This document shows positions 1-5,913 of a DNA stretch of 7,685 nucleotides, one piece after another (position 1 is the stretch's first letter; each line of letters opens with the position of its first letter). The DNA is from RPQK01 sp041946865 (GTDB lineage: Bacteria; Acidobacteriota; UBA6911; RPQK01): assembly GCA_041946865.1 (NCBI GenBank), contig JBHGBF010000265.1:1-7685 (forward strand), in the 5' to 3' direction. The translations under genes were made by a program, and so were the position numbers. The notes below the pieces were generated by a model. That model had not been told where the DNA came from. It was given only the letters and a program-made list of their open reading frames with translations, and did no database searches.

Positions 1-87
1 CCGCTAAAAAGTGGCCAATTTCGCGTCGGAATCAGTGTCCAATTTCAGCCCGGAATGCTCAGTGTCCAAATTGAGCCGGTGCGCGCA
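1..87. mobile_element. End of an IS21-type insertion sequence (partial)
   Basis: The first 87 bases carry three spaced copies of a motif beginning AGTG[GT]CCAA, starting at 10, 34 and 61. Multiple short repeats of this kind, with a GTCGGAAT or GAGCCGG tail, are typical of the non-coding ends of IS21-family elements just after istB. A TAA at 5-7 could be the stop of such an ATP-binding helper gene, but too little is present to tell. If the element ends in the usual CA dinucleotide, the best boundary is 86-87. No transposase coding sequence is visible in the window. The assignment rests on resemblance of the terminal repeats only. Confidence 0.5.
10..86. repeat. Three imperfect spaced direct repeats of an IS terminal motif
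   Basis: The copies start at 10 (AGTGGCCAATTTCGCGTCGG), 34 (AGTGTCCAATTTCAGCCCGG) and 61 (AGTGTCCAAATTGAGCCGG). They are spaced 24 and 27 bp apart and share AGTG[GT]CCAA followed by a CGG about 10 bases later. In IS21-type elements such repeats are the transposase binding sites. Confidence 0.7.
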
Positions 88-515
88 TTCGCAATCGAGA
101 AAAGGTGAGCCAGCGGAGGAATCAAGGCTCGGTCACTGCTCATACTTTCCAGGATCTGACTCCAGATGTGGGCGTGCACTTCATCGACCTGATCGTCGTC
201 CCGAATCACTTCGGGCTTGGATCGAGTCGTCGCCCAAGACAGGCGTCATTCGGGCGGTTTGTATCAGAACGGCGACGCAGCAGGCGAGAAAGCCGTTTCG
301 GATTGAGCTGTATTAGGGGCATGCGAGGATGAGACAAGGTTCTGTCGTAGTACCGGATCGCGCAAAGAGGGAAAGAGGGGAGTGGCCCCGAGTTCATTGT
401 GCTGCGCCCCGGAGGCTTGATTTCTATTATTCTTCGAGTGTGAAGAAGGAGGAAGAAGAAGAAGAAGAACGCAAAACTTCCGGTGGATCTCGCCGCTTGA
501 CCCGCTTCCGAGCAG
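88..515. other. Intergenic stretch without a supportable gene
   Basis: This stretch lies between the IS-like end and the 3' end of the response regulator gene. Short open frames exist on both strands, but none has a recognisable motif, a convincing ribosome binding site or normal composition. One is dominated by a poly-glutamate run that comes only from a GAA microsatellite. No clear intrinsic terminator for the minus-strand operon was found. The candidates are a weak GGGG/CCCC hairpin (377-389) and an AT-rich TTCTTC/GAAGAA hairpin (430-447); neither has a convincing GC stem plus T-tract. Confidence 0.6.
452..469. repeat. GAA trinucleotide microsatellite, six units
   Basis: Six perfect GAA units run from 452 to 469 inside a longer purine-only stretch (442-469). 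The tract sits about 50 bp past the response regulator stop codon and outside any supportable gene. It could vary in length by slippage. Confidence 0.9.
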
Positions 516-1196
516 TCATCCCACGAACTTGTAGCCCCGCCGATGCACGGTAATGATGTGCCGGGGATGTGCCGGGTCCAATTCGAGTTTCTGACGCAGC
601 CAGGAGACATGGACGTCCACGGTTCGGGTTGAGGGCATGGCGTCGTACCCCCAAACCTCGTCGAGCAACTCGTTGCGCGATAGTACGACATCCTGATGCT
701 CGACAAAGTATTGAAGTAGTTCGAGCTCCTTCGACGTGACCTCCAGAAGCACGCCACCTCGCTTGATCTCGGCTCGGCGAAAGTCGATCTCCGTGTCGCC
801 TATCCAGCAGCTTACGGTTTTCTGGAAACTCCTTCGTTCACGCCTGATGAGCGCTTCCAGCCGGGCTTGAAGCTCGAGCATGTCGAAAGGCTTGGTGAGA
901 TAGTCATCAGCGCCGAGCTTCAAGCCGAGGATCTTGTCGATCAGTTGGCTACGCGCCGTAAGCATCAAGATCGGCGTTTGATTTCCCTTCTGGCGCAGAT
1001 CGCGACATACATCGAAACCGCTTGTCCCAGGTAGCATCACATCAAGAATGATGGCATCAAAGTGTCCGTCGCCGGCCTTATCCAAGGCCTCAACGCCATC
1101 CTCGGCGCACTCGACCCGATGCCCCTCACTCAACAAGCGGTCGTGTATGGCCAATCGGACACTCTCCTCATCTTCAACGAGAAGAATCGTCGCCAT
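516..1196 (-). CDS. OmpR/PhoB-family response regulator
   Basis: This 226-residue cytoplasmic DNA-binding regulator is expected to be phosphorylated by the kinase encoded just upstream. Residues 1-120 are a receiver domain: acidic pair D9/E10, phospho-acceptor D52 in the sequence LDVMLPG, conserved T80 (MLTAR) and K102 (TKPF). Residues about 130-226 are a winged-helix DNA-binding domain with the typical LTSKE-like start (VTSKELELLQYF), the recognition-helix region RTVDVHVSWLRQKL and the closing RRGYKFVG. All catalytic positions are present, so it should be functional. A longer frame reaches back to 1343, but the start at 1196 is chosen because the receiver domain begins there (MATILLVEDE) and GGAGAG lies just upstream. 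It overlaps the 3' end of the kinase gene by 23 bp, which suggests translational coupling. The three 11-bp repeats at 5369-5401 are a plausible target. No specific orthologue is claimed. Confidence 0.95.
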   Translation of the reverse strand: MATILLVEDEESVRLAIHDRLLSEGHRVECAEDGVEALDKAGDGHFDAIILDVMLPGTSGFDVCRDLRQKGNQTPILMLTARSQLIDKILGLKLGADDYLTKPFDMLELQARLEALIRRERRSFQKTVSCWIGDTEIDFRRAEIKRGGVLLEVTSKELELLQYFVEHQDVVLSRNELLDEVWGYDAMPSTRTVDVHVSWLRQKLELDPAHPRHIITVHRRGYKFVG

Positions 1197-3219
1197 TTCT
1201 ATCTCTCCAGCCGTTGGAAACAGGGTCAACCGGATCTGTGTCTTGATCCTCTTCGTTAAGTGGCTCGACCGCCCGAAGTGACAGGGTGACGGCTGTCCCC
1301 TTGGAGGGGCGACTGCTGATCCGGACCCGCCCGTGATGAACATCCATAATGTGTTTAACGAGGCTCAGCCCGATGCCGGTTCCCCGAATCCGCGCGCGCA
1401 GGGCGTTGCGGCCGCGAAAAAAGGGCTCGAACAGCCGCTTCTGCTCATCCGGTGCGATCCCCATCCCTTGGTCCTGCACCACCACCTCAACCCACCGCCG
1501 GCCGCTGGTCTTTGCTTGGATCGCGATGATCATCGACTCTCGAGCGCTGTACTTGATGGCGTTGCTCAGCAGATTTTGAAGGGCGCAACCGACCGCTTCC
1601 GCATCCGCCACAACCAACGGCAGGTCAGGCTCGATCGTCACTTCGACCTGAGCATTGTACTCTCGCAGCTCCACTTCATGAGACTGGAGTGCCTGGCGAA
1701 TGATAGGTTCGAGCGCAATGGCCCGGAGGCGATATCTGCGACGGCCCGATTTGGCACCAGCGAAATTCAGAGCCTGCTCTACCAGGCTCCCTAAGCGTCT
1801 CCCCTCTCGCAGTAATAATTCGCCGTAGCGCTTCATCTTCTCCGGAGGCTGAACCAGTCCTTCAGCCAGATTCTGCGAGAGCGAGCAGACGGCCGTCACC
1901 GGAGTCCGAAGCTCATGAGAGATGCTGGCCAGAAAGTTCATCTGTTGCTCTGCCAACTGTCTTGCCCGGCGGACCGCCAAAGCAAAGACAACCAAGCTGC
2001 CCGCGAGAACGGCCAGGATGCCAAAACTGACATAAAGATTGCGCGCGCGGCTTTGCGCGACGGCCGCGCTTACGGAACCGGCTCGATGCCTGACCAGCAG
2101 CCGCCATCCGGCGAAGTTCATGCTCTCGATCGCGAAGCTCAGGCCTTGCCAGTGCTCCTCGGTCCCGGGACGCCGCTGCACAGGCCATTGTTTCCCTCGC
2201 GCATCTTCGCTTCCCAGTCCTGCACCGCTGGGGGGCTCAACCCGCACAGAAAGCGGCCATGCGCGGCGCTGCTCCGGGAATGCCCCCTCTTCTTCCTCCA
2301 GTATCTGGGGGCCGGGAGCCAACGGTTCCTCCATGCAAATCTTGAGGAGACTTATTTCCGCATCCGGGGCGAGCAACAGACCTTGCTGATTTGCGGTCGA
2401 AGATTTACAGATGATGCGGGCTGGTTCTTGCTGCTCCACCACCACGTATTCGTAATCGACCTGGTTGCCCGCCGATAGATAGCTGACCGCCAAATCCGGA
2501 AGCCACTGTTCGGAAATATAGGCGCGATCAAGCCAGAGAACCAGACAGAGTCTCACCGTCCCGCCCGCCTCTTCGCGAGCCCTCCCTGGACCACGGGGCT
2601 CAATCGCCAGGGGACCAACGAAAGCCGGGATTGACGCCAGCGTCCGATAGGGAAACAGAAAGCGGTTCTGATAGGGGCTCCAGCGGCGGTTGTCCTCATC
2701 TGTGAACGCGCCTTCCGCATGGCGATCAATTACGTTCCGCAATTCGCTCAGTTCGGCCGGCCATTCCACCTCTTTCCAGTCCAAAGAGGGGGGTTCGAAG
2801 TGGAACAGCCGTGTTGGCCCGCTGTCAGGGTTCTCCGCGACGAGGATTTGATTGAGCAGGCGTGGATGCCTCGCGGTCGCCCGCAACTCCCTGAACCGTT
2901 CGGCCAGGTTTCGACCGACCTGATCCCGCCACGAGAACGGCTTCCAGGAATGAGCCAAGGTCATGGGATCGGGCCAGAACGCCAACAGGATTCGCGTCAC
3001 TTCACGATCAAAAGTCATGCCCATGAAAGTGGAAGCGACACGCACCCCGCGCTGCATCCGCTGCTGCTCGGCGAGACTGGCTTCTCCGGTCCATCGGTAT
3101 TGGAGGACCGCAAGCACAGTAAGGAGGAGCAGCAGCACCATGACGTAAACCAGTCCGAGGTATTCCCTGAAGCGGATCCTGCCCGACGAACGAATGGTGC
3201 CTGTTGGCTCTGCCATCAT
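1174..3219 (-). CDS. Membrane sensor histidine kinase with a large periplasmic domain
   Basis: This 681-residue inner-membrane kinase is the partner of the downstream regulator. A first membrane helix lies at about residues 20-40 and a second at 396-416. They enclose roughly 355 residues, presumably periplasmic, that match no sensor fold I recognise. The cytoplasmic part has the H-box SHELRTP with phospho-acceptor H435, the N-box NLLSNAIKYSA (N553), the G1 box DQGMGIAP (D583), the F-box LFEPFFRG (596-603) and the G2 box GTGIGLSL (613-620). It is therefore a complete HisKA/HATPase pair. I see no clear HAMP domain; the H-box follows the second helix by only about 18 residues. The C-terminal tail (about 655-681) is acidic and charged. 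The start at 3219 (ATGATG) follows a GGTGGG sequence. The gene begins 21 bp after the methyltransferase stop and overlaps the regulator, so it belongs to the same operon. Confidence 0.93.
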   Translation of the reverse strand: MMAEPTGTIRSSGRIRFREYLGLVYVMVLLLLLTVLAVLQYRWTGEASLAEQQRMQRGVRVASTFMGMTFDREVTRILLAFWPDPMTLAHSWKPFSWRDQVGRNLAERFRELRATARHPRLLNQILVAENPDSGPTRLFHFEPPSLDWKEVEWPAELSELRNVIDRHAEGAFTDEDNRRWSPYQNRFLFPYRTLASIPAFVGPLAIEPRGPGRAREEAGGTVRLCLVLWLDRAYISEQWLPDLAVSYLSAGNQVDYEYVVVEQQEPARIICKSSTANQQGLLLAPDAEISLLKICMEEPLAPGPQILEEEEGAFPEQRRAWPLSVRVEPPSGAGLGSEDARGKQWPVQRRPGTEEHWQGLSFAIESMNFAGWRLLVRHRAGSVSAAVAQSRARNLYVSFGILAVLAGSLVVFALAVRRARQLAEQQMNFLASISHELRTPVTAVCSLSQNLAEGLVQPPEKMKRYGELLLREGRRLGSLVEQALNFAGAKSGRRRYRLRAIALEPIIRQALQSHEVELREYNAQVEVTIEPDLPLVVADAEAVGCALQNLLSNAIKYSARESMIIAIQAKTSGRRWVEVVVQDQGMGIAPDEQKRLFEPFFRGRNALRARIRGTGIGLSLVKHIMDVHHGRVRISSRPSKGTAVTLSLRAVEPLNEEDQDTDPVDPVSNGWRDRNGDDSSR

Positions 3220-3240
3220 CGTCCCACCCGAAGGCTCATT

Positions 3241-4503
3241 TTAGCGCTCGGTCTTCCTGACACTCACCAGGATTTCAGCGTTGCTGGGTTTCTTCATGGA
3301 CGACGATAGATCCCGTTTGTCCATAATTGCCCGCAGGGCTCGCTGTGTCTCGAAAGATCCGCCCCCGGCGTTATGGATCAGGATCGCGCCTCCGGGCGCG
3401 AGAAGTGGATAAACAAGCTCAAAAAATGGCCCGTAGTCCGGAATTCCCGGATCGACGAAGATGAAATCGAATGTTCCCTCGAGCTTTGGCACTTCTTCGA
3501 AGGCATCATTGATTCGTACATCGATGATCCCCGCCAGCCCTGCGCTTCGGAAATTATCCAGGGCCTGCATCGCGGCTGGCCTGTCAATCTCGATAGTGAC
3601 CAGGCGCCCGCCTGTTTGCCGCATCGCCAGAGCAATCCAAAGTGCTGAATAACCATCGGATGTTCCGATCTCGAGCCCGCGTTTATAGCTTTCTTGAAGG
3701 ATCATGTCGTACAGGAACCGGCCGTCTTTCAAGGGGATGTTGCCGCCACCTCGCCCTTCAACATGAGGAAGAGATCTCAGTAGAGGGATAACCTTGCCGT
3801 CCCGGATCCCTTCAAAGGCTTCGGAATAGAAGGCCTCCACATCGGGCATTTTCAACAAAGCCTGATCGAAAACCGGGTTCAGGATCCTCTTGTCGTATTT
3901 GCAGTAATGGTGTCCTTCTTCATCATAAAAGGAGAAGGGCATCTTGATTCCACCAACATCCCTGTAGTCGTCTACATACCACTCCTGCATCTTGATCAGG
4001 AGCCCGGATTGTGAATGGAAATAGAGCGCGTAGGTAACGGCATAAGCATCCGTCGCTTCAACACGGTAGGCTTCGCCCAGCCTGGTTGAATGCACGCCGG
4101 TAACCCGCATCTGCGGGAAGTGCTCACGGATTCGCAAGAACACGCTCAGTCCCGACCAGAAGGCCGTACTCGACCTGTCAGCGGCGCTCACTATTTCAGT
4201 GATGCCCTCTGGCCCCTTCCGCCAAATTGTCCGGCCATCACTGGCGCAAGCGGTTGCCCCGTCAACGTTATACCACTTGTCTGGGGCAATCCAGGTCTCA
4301 TCGATGGCAGTTCCTCCGGGATTATGCTGATTGTCGCCAAGCCTCCCTTTCTGCGAAACGGACTTGACGCTATAGACCCGGCTCTCGCCCCCGATTGCCT
4401 GGAGGTAATTCTCAATAACAGTCTCCACCATCGGCAGTTGTTTGCTGTCGGAGGCTCCCCAGTTTGTCACCGAGATCATCACGGCAATGCACAGTGTTCT
4501 CAT
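3241..4503 (-). CDS. Exported two-domain protein: lipoprotein-sorting-like domain plus class I SAM methyltransferase
   Basis: This 420-residue protein appears to start with a short signal peptide (MRTLCIAVMISVTNWGAS). Residues about 25-215 resemble the LolA/outer-membrane lipoprotein-sorting fold seen in many exported proteins: an early ENYLQAIGGE segment, alternating beta strands, and the DYRDVGGIKMPFSF segment (179-192). Residues about 240-415 form a Rossmann methyltransferase like the O-methyltransferase family 3. The cofactor loop is LEIGTSDGYSALW (277-289), followed by acidic strand VTIEID (302-307), DFIFVD (346-351) and AILIHN (373-378). Relative to metal-dependent family members, the usual D-A-D-K after the third strand reads D-P-G-I and the usual D-N reads H-N, so metal binding may be altered. 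The start at 4503 is preferred over the longer frame from 4542 because AGGAGA lies at ideal distance and a signal peptide follows. The substrate is unknown. A cytoplasmic location is possible if the leader is not cleaved. Confidence 0.82.
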   Translation of the reverse strand: MRTLCIAVMISVTNWGASDSKQLPMVETVIENYLQAIGGESRVYSVKSVSQKGRLGDNQHNPGGTAIDETWIAPDKWYNVDGATACASDGRTIWRKGPEGITEIVSAADRSSTAFWSGLSVFLRIREHFPQMRVTGVHSTRLGEAYRVEATDAYAVTYALYFHSQSGLLIKMQEWYVDDYRDVGGIKMPFSFYDEEGHHYCKYDKRILNPVFDQALLKMPDVEAFYSEAFEGIRDGKVIPLLRSLPHVEGRGGGNIPLKDGRFLYDMILQESYKRGLEIGTSDGYSALWIALAMRQTGGRLVTIEIDRPAAMQALDNFRSAGLAGIIDVRINDAFEEVPKLEGTFDFIFVDPGIPDYGPFFELVYPLLAPGGAILIHNAGGGSFETQRALRAIMDKRDLSSSMKKPSNAEILVSVRKTER

Positions 4504-4517
4504 CGATTCGTCTCCTG

Positions 4518-4614
4518 CAATGGCGTCAAGCAGCCTCGCCACACATTCGGGGCGAGCGCTCCGATCAGCCTTTGAGTCTGGCGCAAAAGCTGCGTGGGCT
4601 GCTTGACGCAGTTG
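4518..4614 (-). promoter_or_regulatory. Structured RNA candidate between the Spy-like and methyltransferase genes
   Basis: A perfect 13-bp inverted repeat (GCGTCAAGCAGCC at 4523-4535 and its complement at 4597-4609) nearly fills the 113-bp gap. Three further pairs (4518-4520 with 4612-4614) lie beyond two mismatches. Inside it are a 6-bp hairpin (4535-4540/4551-4556) and a second, 7-bp hairpin with one bulged base (4566-4573/4586-4592), giving a three-way-junction layout. A competing hairpin (4590-4595/4606-4611) would disrupt the main stem. In the transcript the structure begins 2 nt after the upstream stop codon and ends next to the AGGAG ribosome binding site. No T-tract follows, so it is not a standard terminator. 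A role in translation control or mRNA stability is inferred. I recognise no known riboswitch class. Confidence 0.5.
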
Positions 4615-4616
4615 AT

Positions 4617-5249
4617 CTAGCGGGACGTTCCTCCACTCCTAGGCAGACCTTTGGGCGCGCGGTGCTGATGCTCACGAACGCCTGTGGGCTGTCTTCTGTC
4701 TCGCTCAAGAGTCAGGCCTTCCACCATGAGCGGGCCGAGGAAAGCGGGTTCCTCCCGCGACAGCAAAATGCTGTTTCGGATAAGATCGAGACGTTCGACC
4801 TGCTGGGGCGTCAGACCGCTCTCCAGTCTGTCCAAATACGCCCTTCGTTCGGCGTCGATCTGCTTGCGCTGGACGATCTCCTCCTGAACAGCCTTTCCGA
4901 TTGTCGCAGGGTCGCCGGACTGGAGGGCCTGCTCGAACCCTCTTCGGATCTCATTCAACCTCCTGCGCAGCTGGCCGATTGCCTGCTCCAGATTCTCCTG
5001 CTCTTCCCTGATGGAAGCGATCTGCTCATCGTTTAGGCCGATGAGTTGCTTGAGCGCCCACTCGTTCCCGAGTCCGCGCTCATGGACGACTTCGCCGGCG
5101 CTCTCCGGCTCTTCCTGCAGCCGCACCGTGGATGCGCGCTTGGCCGGGCTCTGTTCTTGATGGCTTTGGCTCGCGGTTGCCTGGTGCCAAACGACCGCGC
5201 AAAGGACCAGACTTACCGCAACTCTTAAGCTGAAACCGGACTTTTTCAT
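4617..5249 (-). CDS. Exported Spy/CpxP-like periplasmic protein with LTxxQ-type repeats
   Basis: This 210-residue protein has a Sec signal peptide (positively charged MKKSGFSLR, hydrophobic core 10-20, likely cleavage near ATAS at 25-27). The mature part is mostly helical and charged. Two LTxxQ-type motifs, LNDEQIASI (72-80) and LTPQQVERL (146-154), bracket a helical region. This is the signature of the Spy/CpxP/ZraP group of periplasmic chaperones and stress sensors, which often sit beside envelope-stress two-component systems, as here. The tail beyond residue 180 is basic and probably disordered. The start at 5249 is chosen because the signal peptide begins there and AGAGGAG stands about 8 bases upstream; the longer frame from 5297 adds no plausible sequence. 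It is the first gene of the minus-strand cluster. A role in binding misfolded proteins, or in modulating the kinase, is inferred from the family and the context, not shown. Confidence 0.8.
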   Translation of the reverse strand: MKKSGFSLRVAVSLVLCAVVWHQATASQSHQEQSPAKRASTVRLQEEPESAGEVVHERGLGNEWALKQLIGLNDEQIASIREEQENLEQAIGQLRRRLNEIRRGFEQALQSGDPATIGKAVQEEIVQRKQIDAERRAYLDRLESGLTPQQVERLDLIRNSILLSREEPAFLGPLMVEGLTLERDRRQPTGVREHQHRAPKGLPRSGGTSR

Positions 5250-5368
5250 AATGACTCCTCTCTCTGTAACAAATGGTGCTCTCGTAGCTTCTGTCATCGC
5301 TCGTCGACAACTCGAACGCTTAGCACCGTTACAGGTTAGTCAGCCGGCCTCCAGGCATGGTCAAAGGA

Positions 5369-5401
5369 TTGCAAACGATTTGTAAACAAGTTGTTAAACT
5401 A
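5369..5401 (-). promoter_or_regulatory. Three tandem 11-bp direct repeats, probable response regulator operator
   Basis: On the plus strand the units are TTGCAAACGAT (5369-5379), TTGTAAACAAG (5380-5390) and TTGTTAAACTA (5391-5401), exactly 11 bp apart. OmpR/PhoB-family regulators bind head-to-tail to direct repeats of this period, and the units resemble the GTAAA boxes of CpxR. A TTGACC on the minus strand (5364-5359) lies 4 bp downstream of the repeats and could be a -35 element. No good -10 is visible at 17-18 bp. The site lies about 120 bp upstream of the Spy-like start codon. Confidence 0.55.
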
Positions 5402-5862
5402 TCGCACGAGCAAAGCGTGGCCCGCAGCTTCCAGTGTCGTCCAGTATGACGATTTTTGGCGCGCAGACCGACTCGCGGCTCTAAGCACGTAAGCGAGGCG
5501 GGACGCCGAGCACGTGTTCAGCAAGGCCGGTTCAGCGCCGCATGCCAGAGGGTGAAGATTTGGAACAAACTGGATTTCGCGAAGAGTCGGTGCGGCTCGA
5601 TTCGACTGAGGGTAGTAGTCGCTGAAAAACCAAGTCTCCGCAGAAGCCAATAACTTAGCCCGCGCCTTTATTCGACTCCAGATCTTCCCGTCGGAACATT
5701 GTCGGAACACTGTCTCGGTTCTCGGACAGGTGATTTGACCCGGTCGGGACCACACCCGTTATTCTTTGTGACTCTGCCTAGGGTGCACTCCAGGTTAGTC
5801 GAGGAGGCAACTGGAGGCCCCAATTGCAATAGCCGGGAAGCGCGGCGACCGAACCGAACCAT
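5402..5862. other. Intergenic stretch between the two divergent gene sets
   Basis: This stretch separates the minus-strand stress cluster from the plus-strand toxin-antitoxin pair. A 118-codon minus-strand frame ends here, but it has no motif or ribosome binding site and looks non-coding. A tandem 11-bp repeat (5690-5711) and a TTGACC (5735-5740) are visible on the plus strand. A GAGGAGG at 5801-5807 looks like a ribosome binding site, but no usable start codon follows it. Confidence 0.55.
5690..5711. repeat. Tandem pair of 11-bp direct repeats
   Basis: GTCGGAACATT (5690-5700) is followed at once by GTCGGAACACT (5701-5711), identical at 10 of 11 positions. A further GTC follows before the match decays. 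The 11-bp period matches one helical turn, so this could be a regulator site, but no gene is clearly tied to it. Confidence 0.6.
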
Positions 5863-5913
5863 GTTCATTCGTTATTCTCGTTCATAAATCGTGAACAGCG
5901 TGCGATAATGAAC
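5863..5913 (+). promoter_or_regulatory. Nested double dyad, probable autoregulatory operator of the toxin-antitoxin pair
   Basis: Outer arms GTTCATT (5863-5869) and AATGAAC (5907-5913) and inner arms GTTCA (5880-5884) and TGAAC (5892-5896) share exactly the same centre, base 5888. The GTTCA half-sites are 17 bp apart on each side. AbiEi-type antitoxins are known to repress their own promoter by binding inverted repeats, and this site covers the likely promoter and the first start codon. Confidence 0.6.
5881..5909 (+). promoter_or_regulatory. Candidate sigma-70-type promoter of the toxin-antitoxin pair
   Basis: TTCATA (5881-5886) and GATAAT (5904-5909) match the -35 and -10 consensus at 4 and 5 of 6 positions, with a 17-bp spacer. 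Transcription would start near 5916, after the ATG at 5908 and just before the ATG at 5920. That implies a nearly leaderless message starting at residue 5 of the longer frame. Confidence 0.45.

Noticed and set aside
11..316. A 101-codon plus-strand frame at the window start
   Set aside because: It reads through the insertion-sequence terminal repeats, which are non-coding, and has no recognisable domain.
377..389. GGGG/CCCC hairpin followed on the minus strand by a pyrimidine-rich stretch, as an operon terminator
   Set aside because: The stem has only four pairs, lies about 130 bp past the stop codon, and the following tract is broken by C residues.
430..447. TTCTTC/GAAGAA hairpin after the regulator gene
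   Set aside because: The stem is AT-rich and arises from the purine repeat; no T-tract follows on the transcribed strand.
329..553. A 74-codon plus-strand frame with a poly-glutamate run
   Set aside because: The glutamate run is only the GAA microsatellite, and the frame runs into the 3' end of the regulator gene on the other strand.
1913..2478. Long open frames on either strand opposite or out of frame with the kinase gene
   Set aside because: They are shadows of the kinase reading frame caused by GC-rich codon use, and show no motifs.
5264..5334. CTGTAAC/GTTACAG inverted repeat in the leader of the Spy-like gene
   Set aside because: The arms are only 7 bp and 57 bp apart, which is too weak and too distant to support an operator or a hairpin claim.
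5399..5755. A 118-codon minus-strand open frame in the intergenic region
   Set aside because: It shows no motif and no ribosome binding site, its composition is not protein-like, and it ends inside the 11-bp repeat operator.
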